A DNA stretch of 34,662 bases, taken from positions 1 to 34,662 of the forward strand of contig JAKAHR010000034.1 in NCBI GenBank assembly GCA_021825365.1, given 5' to 3'. Source of the stretch: Nitrospirota bacterium (GTDB lineage: Bacteria; Nitrospirota; Thermodesulfovibrionia; Thermodesulfovibrionales; UBA6898). Positions 1 through 7,234 of the stretch are shown here, in pieces. The notes beneath the pieces are model-generated. The model made no database searches, was not told the origin of the DNA, and worked only from the letters and a program-made list of their open reading frames with translations. The translations under genes were made by a program, and so were the position numbers. Position 1 is the stretch's first letter. The number at the start of each line of letters is the position of its first letter.

Positions 1-131
1 GAGACTGGTCGCTGTCTTGCAGAGGAAATCTCTTGACGGAAAGGAGGCCGCCGCTTAGAATCATGCAGCAGGGGGCCTTCTTACTTCAACGGAAGAACGG
101 GACAACATCCCGCTACAAGGTCAATACAAAA

Positions 132-169
132 GTCAATAAAATCAAGGGCAAATATATTGCCCTATTGAC
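132..169. repeat. Nested inverted repeat upstream of the integrase
   Basis: The outer arms GTCAAT (132-137) and ATTGAC (164-169) enclose perfect inner arms AGGGCAA (145-151) and TTGCCCT (157-163) around an ATATA loop. The right outer arm overlaps the possible -35 element of the integrase gene. It could be an operator, the terminator-like end of a gene to the left, or part of a recombination site. The sequence alone does not decide. Confidence 0.55.
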
Positions 170-193
170 TTTACTTCGTATAGCAACGAAAAT
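165..193 (+). promoter_or_regulatory. Possible integrase promoter
   Basis: TTGACT (165-170) is separated by 17 bp from GAAAAT (188-193), about 44 bp before the chosen integrase start. The -35 is good and the -10 is weak (four of six matches). The element overlaps the TTCGYATA repeats described next, so binding there could block it. No clear LexA box was seen. Confidence 0.3.
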
Positions 194-222
194 ACCGTGC
201 ATATACGAACTTCGCATAGCAA
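173..222. repeat. Three-element TTCGYATA repeat upstream of intI
   Basis: ACTTCGTATAGCAA (173-186) recurs as ACTTCGCATAGCAA (209-222). An inverted copy, TATACGAA, lies between them at 202-209. Together they give one inverted pair plus one direct pair within 50 bp, just before the integrase start at 237. Integron attI sites are known to hold several integrase-binding elements in inverted and direct order, so this may be the recombination site or an autoregulatory operator. The canonical GTTRRRY core was not found. Confidence 0.4.
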
Positions 223-236
223 GGGGGATCTTGCAG

Positions 237-1529
237 ATGGATGCAAAGGGGATATTGCCGGAGTTTCAGGGATTTCTTGTTTCGAATCAATTAGCACTGG
301 AAAAACACGCACCTTTTCTCGCAATCTGGGCCAGCAAATTCCTCGCCTTCAGCAACCGCCAAAGACAGCAAGACATCAGCGTCACCGTCGCCGAGTTCCT
401 GGACTCCCTCAGGGCAATGGAATTTGTTGCCGACTGGCAGGTCCGTCAGGCTGAAGAAGCGGTGCGCCTCTATCTTAACCACTTCAAGGGCGGAGAAGAA
501 CTGAAAGCCCTTACCGGATGTGATATGCCCTCCGGGCATCTTTTCGATGCGCCGAAACTGCTTGCCGAGATGAAGAGGCTCATACGTATCAAGCACCTTG
601 CATACAAAACCGAGACTGCCTATCTGGACTGGGTGGCTCGTTTCTTCCGCTTCGTACAGGAGACTTCGAAAGGCAGCCCATGCGCCGGCCTGGCGCCCCA
701 GCATGTTCAGAACTTTCTGAGCTATCTTGCGATCAACAAGCGCGTGTCGTCCTCCACGCAAAACCAGGCCCTCTGTGCCGTTGTGTTTCTCTTCCGCGAT
801 GTCCTCGGCCAGGATATCGGCGACATTTCAGGCATGGTCTGGGCCAAGCGGGGAAAGAAACTTCCGGTGGTGCTGTGGCCCGAGGAAGTCAAAGCCCTCT
901 TTCAGCATCTTTCGGGAACTTATCTGTTGATGGCGCATCTGCTATACGGTTCGGGTCTGCGCGTCAACGAACTCTGCCGAATGAGGGTCCTGGATATCGA
1001 CTTCGATGGCAAGCTGCTTGTTGTCCGCAACGCCAAAGGAGACAAGGACAGATCGACTATTCTCTCCGAGGCGGTGAAAGAACCCCTCAGGCTCCATCTC
1101 CCGAAGGTGAAGGTCCTGCACGATAGGGATTTGGCGGCCGGACACGGGGAGGTGTATCTGCCCGGAGCCCTCGCCAGAAAATATCCCCATGCGGCACGAG
1201 AATGGAAATGGCAATATGTATTTCCGTCGGCCACCCTCTCCGTTGACCCCCGGAGCGGCAAGGTCAGGCGACATCATATTAGCGACAAGGGCATCCAAAG
1301 CGCCATAGGGACCGCGGTCAAGAAGGCCGGCATTATGAAACATGCCACGGTCCATACACTAAGGCACAGCTTCGCAACGCACCTGCTCATGAAGGGCGTA
1401 AACATCAGGGAAGTCCAGGAACTGCTCGGTCACAAGAGCGTTGAGACGACGATGATCTATACCCATGTTGTTCGCGACATGCAGAACGCCCCGAAGAGCC
1501 CGCTTGACCAGCTGTACGAAACAAGCTGA
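237..1529 (+). CDS. intI: Integron-type tyrosine recombinase (IntI family) with extra N-terminal domain
   Basis: DNA integrase that would cut and join attI/attC sites. The catalytic residues are visible: R242 (GSGLRVNEL), a lysine at about 267-270, H373 and R376 (HTLRHSFATH), H399 (LLGHK) and nucleophile Y408 (IYTHV). The insert that separates IntI from XerC/D is present at about 307-346 (ALARKYPHAAREW, then DPRSG and RRHH), and the tail SPLDQL matches IntI proteins. The ATG at 237 is chosen because AGGGGG lies about 8 bases upstream; the frame is open further back to 33 but without family similarity. At 430 aa it is about 90 residues longer than class 1 IntI; the extra N-terminal part (1-105) looks like an additional helical DNA-binding or core-binding domain. 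No attC cassettes are visible to its right. In the usual layout they would lie to the left, outside the window. Confidence 0.9.
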   Translation: MDAKGILPEFQGFLVSNQLALEKHAPFLAIWASKFLAFSNRQRQQDISVTVAEFLDSLRAMEFVADWQVRQAEEAVRLYLNHFKGGEELKALTGCDMPSGHLFDAPKLLAEMKRLIRIKHLAYKTETAYLDWVARFFRFVQETSKGSPCAGLAPQHVQNFLSYLAINKRVSSSTQNQALCAVVFLFRDVLGQDIGDISGMVWAKRGKKLPVVLWPEEVKALFQHLSGTYLLMAHLLYGSGLRVNELCRMRVLDIDFDGKLLVVRNAKGDKDRSTILSEAVKEPLRLHLPKVKVLHDRDLAAGHGEVYLPGALARKYPHAAREWKWQYVFPSATLSVDPRSGKVRRHHISDKGIQSAIGTAVKKAGIMKHATVHTLRHSFATHLLMKGVNIREVQELLGHKSVETTMIYTHVVRDMQNAPKSPLDQLYETS

Positions 1530-1578
1530 GAGCAAAGCGCCGAGGGCCGAGTCTGAGATTCCGCATCCGGACAGGCCT

Positions 1579-1596
1579 GCCTGCCGGAAGGCAGGC
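1579..1596. repeat. GC-rich hairpin downstream of intI
   Basis: GCCTGCC (1579-1585), loop GGAA, GGCAGGC (1590-1596) form a perfect 7-bp stem 50 bases after the integrase stop. No T-run follows, so it is not a classic intrinsic terminator. It may be a short palindromic dispersed repeat. The rest of the 237-base gap after intI holds repeat copy 1 and no gene I can support. Confidence 0.5.
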
Positions 1597-1630
1597 TACC
1601 GCCGGCGGCTGCTTCAGCTGCAGCGAAAAG

Positions 1631-1728
1631 AGAGTGCTCCCCGAGGAGTCCCCATACGATGATCCCCGCATGGTTGCGCATCCGCCGATAGTCTACCCAA
1701 GAGATGGGACTTCTGTAAAGAGGGAGAT
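1631..1728. repeat. 98-bp dispersed repeat, copy 1
   Basis: This stretch aligns without gaps to 6233-6330 at about 85% identity (roughly 15 mismatches in 98). The best conserved blocks are CGCATCCGCCGATAGTCTA and CTTCTGTAAAGAGG. It follows the integrase gene and ends about 40 bases before the MauE-like gene. It has no open frame shared by both copies and resembles no RNA family or insertion sequence that I recognise. Confidence 0.8.
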
Positions 1729-1766
1729 CGGCAGATCAGCCGCACGATGGCGCCGATGGGCCGGGC

Positions 1767-2249
1767 TCAGGATATCGCGTTCCCGCCACGCTTCCGGAGA
1801 TAATCCTCCAGGGAATATGCCGACACCTTCGCGTGAAAGATGAAATAACTCATCCCCGTAAAGATCATGTCCCTGACGACAGCCGTCCAGTCGGCCTTGT
1901 CGGGGATGTGAAGGATATCGGTAAACAGGCCGAAGCATCCGCAGTCGATGTCAATCCCCCTGAGGATGACCGAGACGATCGCTGCTGCGAAGGCGATATT
2001 GATCCCCGCGAGCATCAGCGCGGCTGTCGTATGGAACAGGCCGAGCAGGACCGAGAGCCCGAGGAGCAGCTCAAGCCACGGCAGGTAGACCGCCATGAAA
2101 TGAAGCAGGAAATCCGGGAGGACCCGAAACCCCATGAGCGTCGAATAAAAGCCGATCGGATCGGCGATCTTCGAGAGTCCTGCGACAATGAATATGCCGC
2201 CGATGAAGATCCTGAAAAAAAAGGAGACCATCTCCGCCTTCGGTTTCAT
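1767..2249 (-). CDS. MauE/DoxX-like membrane redox protein
   Basis: Small integral membrane protein of 160 aa with about four hydrophobic helices (residues 8-28, 46-68, 72-97, 121-140). It carries the CGCFG cysteine motif at about 103-107 that marks MauE-type DoxX proteins. MauE-like proteins are thought to pass electrons or disulphides across the inner membrane to partner thiol proteins. Its ATG directly follows the stop of the small membrane protein gene (TAG then ATG), and a periplasmic rhodanese lies further upstream on the same strand, so a shared sulphur or thiol redox role is likely. The C-terminal tail after the last helix is charged and short. The substrate is unknown. Confidence 0.8.
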   Translation of the reverse strand: MKPKAEMVSFFFRIFIGGIFIVAGLSKIADPIGFYSTLMGFRVLPDFLLHFMAVYLPWLELLLGLSVLLGLFHTTAALMLAGINIAFAAAIVSVILRGIDIDCGCFGLFTDILHIPDKADWTAVVRDMIFTGMSYFIFHAKVSAYSLEDYLRKRGGNAIS

Positions 2250-2420
2250 CTATATATGCGCCTTCCCCACGTCGCCGTGGAGATTATGGGCTGCAGGCGT
2301 TTCTGCAAAGATCCTGGGCAGGATGAGTTTTATCCCGGAGGGGGAAAGGATATTGAACAGCAACGAAAGTAATAAGGCGAGGACGAGGAAGGAAACGATT
2401 TCCAGAAAAAGCCTTCTCAT
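2250..2420 (-). CDS. Small single-span membrane protein (56 aa)
   Basis: A short frame starting MRRLFLEIVSFLVLALLL, with one strong transmembrane helix (residues 4-24) and then NILSPSGIKLILPRI and a polar tail. It ends one base before the ATG of the MauE-like gene, which argues for translational coupling. The N-terminus resembles the membrane anchor found at the start of inner-membrane rhodanese proteins that accompany MauE genes, but here the rhodanese domain is missing. It could be a deletion remnant or a genuine small subunit. No strong ribosome site is visible. The family is not recognised. Confidence 0.5.
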   Translation of the reverse strand: MRRLFLEIVSFLVLALLLSLLFNILSPSGIKLILPRIFAETPAAHNLHGDVGKAHI

Positions 2421-2503
2421 GAGTGCGGGAACAAAGGGCGACGTCGCCGCCGCCCCTGTCCGGTCTTTACCGTTGTCTTACGGGTGCCTGCCGAATGATC
2501 CCG

Positions 2504-2953
2504 CTATTCTACCGGGTAACCCTTTGACTTCCATCCGGGGAACCCGTTGTTGCGATACCAATAAACCTTCTTGTGGCCACCCCTGATGAGCAGGACAGCC
2601 GCCTTATACGACTTCCAGCACTTCGGCCCGTTGCAGTATACGATGATGGGTTCATTCTTGTCGGAGGGGAACTTGCCGAGGTCGATCTTGTCCTGTTTTG
2701 CGTCAAAATCCGCGGACTTGGCGCTCTTTTCATCGTAGGGGATCGAAACAGCCTGAGGTATGTGGCCCTCCACGTATTCGGCCTTCTTCCTCACGTCAAA
2801 GATCTTCATCTTGCCGAAGTTCGCCTTCGCCTGTTCGTCGCTCAGGACCGTTGCTCCCTGGAGCGTGGTTGGGGTAAGCGGCTCCGCAGCCACGGCGATG
2901 CCGGCCAGGGATACCACTGAAATCAGTACGACCAGAAGCACTACCTTTTTCAT
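2504..2953 (-). CDS. Periplasmic rhodanese-like sulphurtransferase
   Basis: Protein of 149 aa with an N-terminal Sec signal (MKKVVLLVVLISVVSLAGIAVAA) and one rhodanese domain (about 35-148). The loop CNGPKC, preceded by IIVY, holds the likely catalytic cysteine, and VRKKAEYVEGHIPQA is the usual CH2A-type motif. Rhodaneses carry sulphur as a cysteine persulphide; here the signal peptide places it in the periplasm. GGGAGG-like sequence sits about 8 bases before the ATG. It is the first gene of a minus-strand group with the small membrane protein and the MauE-like protein. Its upstream AT-rich region is shared with the divergent chemoreceptor gene. Confidence 0.88.
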   Translation of the reverse strand: MKKVVLLVVLISVVSLAGIAVAAEPLTPTTLQGATVLSDEQAKANFGKMKIFDVRKKAEYVEGHIPQAVSIPYDEKSAKSADFDAKQDKIDLGKFPSDKNEPIIVYCNGPKCWKSYKAAVLLIRGGHKKVYWYRNNGFPGWKSKGYPVE

Positions 2954-3001
2954 GCCTTTGCCTCCCTTGCATAAATTTTACGCGCTTCCACGATTTTTCA
3001 T

Positions 3002-3007
3002 TATAAT
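3002..3007 (+). promoter_or_regulatory. Perfect -10 hexamer in divergent AT-rich region
   Basis: TATAAT at 3002-3007 lies 52 bases before the chemoreceptor start. No convincing -35 lies 16-18 bp upstream. On the other strand a TATAAT overlaps it (3000-3005), pointing towards the rhodanese gene. The 105-base gap is the only AT-rich spot nearby, so it is probably a divergent promoter region. Confidence 0.4.
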
Positions 3008-3058
3008 ATAAACAATCTTGATTCGGCTATGGAGAAAATTCGACAGGAGGGGACACTG

Positions 3059-5194
3059 ATGTTTCTTAAACGGGTGAAGATATCACAGAAGGTCTTCTTT
3101 ATGATTGCATTGTCTCTGCTGGTCTTTTTCGTCTTCACTCTCTGGACGATCGTCATGGGAAAACTTCAGCTCAACACCCTCGAGGAAATCTATTCGAAGG
3201 AAGTCGTGCCGCTGGACGATTTAAGAAAAATACAGCTTATATTCAGGGAGTTGGAGTATCGGATGGCCGGCGTTTCGGCAGGCCTGGTGGCATCAATCGG
3301 CTCGGGCGAACATCTGAAGATATCGCTGAAGGAGACTGACCGGCTGTGGGCGGAGGTAAAAGGGAACATTACCGAGGCCGGACTCCAGCAGGACAAGGAA
3401 AAGTTCGAGAAGGGGTACAACGAGTTCAAGAAGGTGGCTGACAGGCTTCAGACCGCCTATTTCAACGAGGATACCGCAGGCCTGCCGGGGCTCATCGATG
3501 AGTACCTTGATTCGAAGCCTTTGATATTCAAGTCCATTGACAAGATGGCCGAGGCGCAGGAGAACGGCGTAAAGGGTTTCTACACGGCGAAACAGAAGGT
3601 CGTCTCTACCGTCAACAAGCTTGTCGTCGTCGCCTCGTTCTTCCTGATCGCCGTCTTTCTCTTCCTCGGCGTCACAATAAACCGGTCGATTACCCGGCCG
3701 ATCAATAATACCGTCGAGATGCTCAGGGATGTCGCCGAAGGCAAGGGAGACCTGACACGGCGGCTCACCGTTGCCTCCGAAGATGAGATCGGCACCCTTG
3801 CCACATGGTTCAACAAGTTCATCGAAGGCATGCAGCATATGGTAAGGGACATATTCGATATCTCCCGGGGCGTGTCCGCTGCCTCTGAAGACATCGGGAA
3901 GGCCGCGAAGCTCGTCAGCGCCTCGGCAAACAGGCAGATGGATGCGATGGCGACGACCTCCGCCTCCACGGAACAACTTTCAGCCTCCATAAAGGAAATC
4001 GCCGGAGAGATCACGGAACTTTCCAAATTCACCGAGGAGACCTCCGCCTCGTCACTCGAAAGCTCTGCCGCCGTCGCGGAGATTGCGCATCATGCTGAAG
4101 AACTCGACTCCCGTACCGACGTCACCGTATCGTCCCTCAATGAGATAGTGGCGTCGGTAAAAGAAACCGTTGCCAGCATTGAGATGCTTTCGCATGAGAC
4201 GGAGGATGTTGCCTCGACCATGCTCGAGATGGAGCGGACGATCAACGAAGTCAGCGCCTCATCGAAAGAACAGGCTGTCGTGACGGAAACGGTCAAGAAG
4301 AACGCGTCGGAGCTTGGGGTGGAGGCGGTGCGAAAGACCCGGGAAGGCATCAGGAATATCAGCAGGGAGGTCACCCTGACTACCGCGAATGTGGAAAAAC
4401 TCGGCGAAATGTCGAGGAAGATCGGGAAGATAACGGAGGTCATCGAAGATATTTCCGACGTGACCACGCTTCTGTCCCTGAATGCGGCGATCCTCGCAGC
4501 CCAGGCGAAGGAGCACGGGAAGGGCTTTGCGATCGTGGCCGAAGAGATAAAGGAACTTGCGGTGAGGACCGCGGCCTCCACGAAAGAGATAAATCAACTG
4601 GTCGGCATGATCCAGGAGAACGTGACCGAGGTGCAGAAATCCAATGAGCGGGGGATGGAGCGGGTCAGTGAGGCGGAAAAGCTGTCAAAGAATGCCGAGG
4701 ATGCCCTGGTAGTCATCATCGGGAGCTCCGAGACCTCGCTGGGCATGGCAAAGAGGATTGAACGCGCGATTGATGAACAGCTGCGGGGCGTCAAACAGGT
4801 GACACAGAATATGCAGAAGGTGAGTACGATGGCCGAAGGCATCAAGAAGGCCACCGGGGAGCAGAGCCTCGCCCACGAGAGCATCATGGCTGCCACCGAA
4901 ACCGTAAAGACTTTCACGCAACAGATAAAGAGGGCGACAGCGGAACAGTCGGCGCACAGCAGTTCCCTGTCTACGCTGATAGCCGATGCCTCCGGCAGGA
5001 TGAAGGCGATGACCAAGGCGACGAATGAACAGAAGGATTCCGTTGCCAGTATTGTCGGAGCCATAGCAACGATTATGGAGGAATCGGAAAAGAACGTCGG
5101 GCTGGCCGCGGAGCTTGCCAAGATGGTCCAGGCACTCGAGAGCCAGGGCGCATCCCTCAACAAACAGGTAGGAAATTTCCGGGTGGGGTCGTAG
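3059..5194 (+). CDS. Methyl-accepting chemotaxis protein with four-helix periplasmic domain
   Basis: Chemoreceptor of 711 aa. TM1 is at about 14-34 and TM2 at 188-206, framing a helical periplasmic domain of about 150 residues of the four-helix-bundle type. HAMP follows at 207-260, then a long coiled-coil signalling domain whose hairpin tip is near 464-500 ([17 protein letters not shown]). The start at 3059 is chosen for its AGGAGGGG site; an in-frame ATG at 3029 has none. It lies 10 kb away from the chemosensory operon and faces the opposite way, so it is an orphan receptor. At the tip the usual glutamate and arginine of the trimer contact are replaced by leucine (479) and glutamine (482), as in the two operon receptors, so it may feed the same CheA. 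No CheR-binding pentapeptide is present at the C-terminus. Confidence 0.92.
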   Translation: MFLKRVKISQKVFFMIALSLLVFFVFTLWTIVMGKLQLNTLEEIYSKEVVPLDDLRKIQLIFRELEYRMAGVSAGLVASIGSGEHLKISLKETDRLWAEVKGNITEAGLQQDKEKFEKGYNEFKKVADRLQTAYFNEDTAGLPGLIDEYLDSKPLIFKSIDKMAEAQENGVKGFYTAKQKVVSTVNKLVVVASFFLIAVFLFLGVTINRSITRPINNTVEMLRDVAEGKGDLTRRLTVASEDEIGTLATWFNKFIEGMQHMVRDIFDISRGVSAASEDIGKAAKLVSASANRQMDAMATTSASTEQLSASIKEIAGEITELSKFTEETSASSLESSAAVAEIAHHAEELDSRTDVTVSSLNEIVASVKETVASIEMLSHETEDVASTMLEMERTINEVSASSKEQAVVTETVKKNASELGVEAVRKTREGIRNISREVTLTTANVEKLGEMSRKIGKITEVIEDISDVTTLLSLNAAILAAQAKEHGKGFAIVAEEIKELAVRTAASTKEINQLVGMIQENVTEVQKSNERGMERVSEAEKLSKNAEDALVVIIGSSETSLGMAKRIERAIDEQLRGVKQVTQNMQKVSTMAEGIKKATGEQSLAHESIMAATETVKTFTQQIKRATAEQSAHSSSLSTLIADASGRMKAMTKATNEQKDSVASIVGAIATIMEESEKNVGLAAELAKMVQALESQGASLNKQVGNFRVGS

Positions 5195-5233
5195 GCGCAT
5201 TCCGACCCGGGAACATCACCTGCGTGAGGACTT

Positions 5234-6073
5234 TTACAGGAGACTCACGGTCTCAATGATCTTCGAGCAGCCTCCATCTCTTATATAACCGGCATGGTCG
5301 CCGATATCCTCAAACTTCCGCCCGACTATCTTTGAGCATTCGAATTCATGGCCGGTGCATTGTGTAAACCTGTCGACCGCAGCGATGGCCCCGGGGTTCC
5401 TGAAATCAAGTTTACCCGCCCCTTCCCTCAGGCTGTTCATTCCGGTGATCCATACTGCTGCGCCCAATGCCCCACAGCCGCCGCCGCTCAGGCCGATGCC
5501 GCCGGCCAATCCCGCAGCCATGACCGTATGCAGGTCGGAGACCCCCATCTTCTGCGCCACCGCCGCCGAGCAGCTTGCCGGAGCCGGGGGCACCTCGCCA
5601 GGTATTTCAGCAAGAGCGGAGTTTATCTCACCATATGCTGCCGGCGCATATCGTGCTGCCATGCGAAAGCAGCCTATCGTCCCGCCTTTTAATAAGAAAT
5701 AGGTGGTCATCTGCCATGGTGACGATGAGTGGTCTATACCGGTTATTTCGAGGCAATTAATCTTCCCGTTGAGAGTGCGGAAGGATTCCACCAGCCGTTG
5801 CGCGGCAGCGATCGCCGCGGTTTCAGCCCGCGGGCCCGGCCCAAAAAGGCGATACGCCCGCGCCCCTGCGGCAAGCGTGGCGCCCCACATCATGCCGCAT
5901 TGATACCCGCGCTGCAGTATCCCGCCTGCCAGGGGCATGGCGGCGCTCTCCTCGGATTTCATCGGGTGATCAAACGCGTCGTTGAGAACTCTCAACAGTG
6001 ATCCTGATCACGCAATGCTGAAAAATGGCCTGACTATTCCAATCGTTGATATCTTTATTTCTGCCCTGGTCAT
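5234..6073 (-). CDS. C_GCAxxG_C_C family redox protein, candidate selenoprotein (in-frame TGA at codon 22)
   Basis: The body of the protein has the family's cysteine pattern: ASCSAAVAQKMG, then GGGCGALGAA, then CTGHEFECSKIVG near the C-terminus, and further cysteines in GYQCGMMWG and GGTIGCFRM. Family members are thought to be membrane-free redox or cofactor-binding proteins, but the exact reaction is not known. An ATG at 6073 has a strong GAGGAG site 5 bases upstream and reads 21 codons (ending FFSIA) into TGA at 6008-6010, then continues in the same frame as SGSLLRVLNDAFDHPM and the rest. From memory, long-form relatives have a Cys-Ser near this point, so the TGA would stand for selenocysteine at a former cysteine site. 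Without readthrough, the gene would need a TTG start at 5995. A nonsense mutation is the main alternative. Full length with readthrough is 279 aa. Confidence 0.75.
5981..6010 (-). promoter_or_regulatory. Possible bacterial SECIS hairpin after in-frame TGA
   Basis: On the minus strand the TGA (6008-6010) is followed by 17 bases and then a four-base loop AGUU (5987-5990), closed by a perfect 6-bp stem GUUGAG/CUCAAC (5991-5996 with 5981-5986). GAUCA just after the TGA can also pair with UGAUC beyond the hairpin, giving a lower stem. As I recall, bacterial SECIS elements have a small apical loop 16-37 bases after the UGA with a G in its first two positions; this fits. Confidence 0.55.
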
Positions 6074-6087
6074 CGCGTCTCCTCTCT

Positions 6088-6255
6088 TCATTCGATCATG
6101 CCGCTCTTCCAGGCCGCCTCTATGGCAGGCGCACTATGAAGAGTAATCTTCATCCCGCCGCCGGCAGGACTTGTTATTGCCTGGATCCTCAAGGACAGGA
6201 CTGCCGATAGTTGCAGCGGCTGCGGCAGAGAGAGGGTGCTCCCCGGGGAATCCCC
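6088..6255 (-). other. Open frame remnant upstream of the candidate selenoprotein gene
   Basis: An open stretch of 55 codons ends with TGA at 6088, 14 bases before the ATG of the C_GCAxxG_C_C gene. Its last residues are MKITLHSAPAIEAAWKSG and MIE. There is no ribosome site at its internal ATG (6153), and the frame runs back into repeat copy 2, where it stops. It looks like the tail of a gene cut off by the repeat, but it may be chance. No family is recognised. Confidence 0.2.
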
Positions 6256-6330
6256 CTACGTTGATCGCCGCAGGGTATCGCATCCGCCGATAGTCTAGCC
6301 AAGGCATAAAACTTCTGTAAAGAGGAAGAT
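6233..6330. repeat. 98-bp dispersed repeat, copy 2
   Basis: Partner of 1631-1728 in the same orientation, about 85% identical without gaps. Within this copy TGCTCCCCGGGGAATCCCCC has internal dyad symmetry (CCCCGGGG and GGGGAATCCCC). The copy sits in the 422-base gap between the C_GCAxxG_C_C gene and the SYLF gene, whose other contents are the open-frame remnant (6088-6255) and a leader hairpin (6429-6464). Confidence 0.8.
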
Positions 6331-6428
6331 AAGGAGATCACGCTGATGCGTCAGGCTTCATGTTCACTCATCCCATCCGGTATGGTAAGCTGTAGGCGAA
6401 GGGGGTCGCGGCTGATATACGAGAAACC

Positions 6429-6464
6429 TTCCCTGACCGTGTACAGAGGACGCGGGTCAGGGAA
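6429..6464 (+). promoter_or_regulatory. 10-bp inverted repeat in the leader of the SYLF gene
   Basis: TTCCCTGACC (6429-6438) and GGTCAGGGAA (6455-6464) are perfect inverted arms around a 16-base loop, ending 31 bases before the ATG. It may act as an operator for a dimeric regulator or as a leader hairpin. No T-run follows, so it is not a terminator. Confidence 0.5.
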
Positions 6465-6495
6465 CATACACCAGGAAAGGGGGATAGAGAACCAT

Positions 6496-7059
6496 ATGAG
6501 GAGCAGATGGATGTACAGAGCTCTTGTCGTTGTCGTATGCCTTGCGTTTGCCTTTACCCTGCCGGTTGCGGTATCGCATGCAAAGACGCGGGGAGAGATA
6601 AATGCGAGCGTCAAGGCGGGGATGGACCGATTTCACAAGCATATTAAGGGAAGCAGCGCATATCTCAAGGGCGCCCAGGGGGTGCTCGTCATGCCGCGCA
6701 TCACCAAGGCCGGGTTTGTCGTCGGCGGCAAGTACGGCCAGGGAGCGCTGCTGATCGACGGCAAGACCGTTGACTACTACAGCCTTGCGGAGGGATCGCT
6801 GGGATGGCAGATCGGGGCCGAGCAGTACGACATGGTCATCCTGTTTATGACCGATGAGGTGCTGAAGAAGTTTCGCAGCTCCGAGGGCTGGGAGGCCGGG
6901 GTGGATGCGGAAGTCACCCTCATCGAGGCAGGCGCGGAGGCCTCTGTCGAGACACTGCGGAGCCAGCACCCTATTGCCGCTTTTATCTTCGGGCAGAAGG
7001 GGCTGATGGCAGGCGTATCAATCAAGGGCGCGAAGTTCACCAGGATAAAGCCGGATTAA
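6496..7059 (+). CDS. Secreted SYLF (Ysc84/DUF500) domain protein
   Basis: Protein of 187 aa with an N-terminal signal (MYRALVVVVCLAFAFTLPVAV, cut before about residue 29) followed by one SYLF domain. Typical family features are KGAQGVLVMPRITKAGFVVGG, then GWQIGAEQYDMVILFM and the C-terminal GLMAGVSIKGAKFTRI. Eukaryotic SYLF domains bind phosphoinositide lipids; bacterial members are periplasmic or lipoprotein-like and their role is unclear. The ATG at 6496 is chosen because it begins the signal peptide; AAAGGGGG lies some 13 bases upstream, a rather long spacing. An in-frame ATG at 6346 would add 50 residues of no known type. It stands alone on the plus strand, convergent with tex. Confidence 0.85.
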   Translation: MRSRWMYRALVVVVCLAFAFTLPVAVSHAKTRGEINASVKAGMDRFHKHIKGSSAYLKGAQGVLVMPRITKAGFVVGGKYGQGALLIDGKTVDYYSLAEGSLGWQIGAEQYDMVILFMTDEVLKKFRSSEGWEAGVDAEVTLIEAGAEASVETLRSQHPIAAFIFGQKGLMAGVSIKGAKFTRIKPD

Positions 7060-7066
7060 GACAGGC

Positions 7067-7081
7067 TCACCGGCGCGGTGA
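7067..7081. other. Short hairpin between convergent SYLF and tex genes
   Basis: TCACCG (7067-7072), loop GCG, CGGTGA (7076-7081) form a 6-bp stem just after the SYLF stop. No T-run follows on either strand. It could help end transcription, but the support is weak. Nothing else is seen in the 175-base gap up to tex. Confidence 0.3.
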
Positions 7082-7234
7082 TCCTCTGCACCCCGCCGGA
7101 TTGAGTCTTCGGCGCAGCCGTCAACCCGGCGCGGAATATACCGGCAGCAGGAAGAAGGCCCTGTACTCTATCCCCGGTGTATCCGCCGCAAGTTCCAGTT
7201 CCCAATAACGCGGCGGCCTCTCCCGCAGCGACGC

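Noticed and set aside
173..209. True loxP site
   Set aside because: The spacer between the inverted arms is far longer than the 8 bp of loxP, and no Cre is nearby; the similarity is limited to the arm.
1660..1700. tRNA-like T-arm in the 98-bp repeat
   Set aside because: GGTTGCGCATCC resembles a T-loop, but there is no acceptor stem or anticodon arm, and the second copy breaks the match.
1530..1766. attC site or gene cassette after the integrase
   Set aside because: No GTTRRRY/RYYYAAC core pair and no cassette-sized open frame in intI's vicinity; the palindrome at 1579-1596 lacks attC core boxes.
5234..5995. C_GCAxxG_C_C gene starting with TTG at 5995
   Set aside because: It is possible, since AGGA lies upstream, but it ignores the better ATG and ribosome site in the same frame and loses the N-terminal part.
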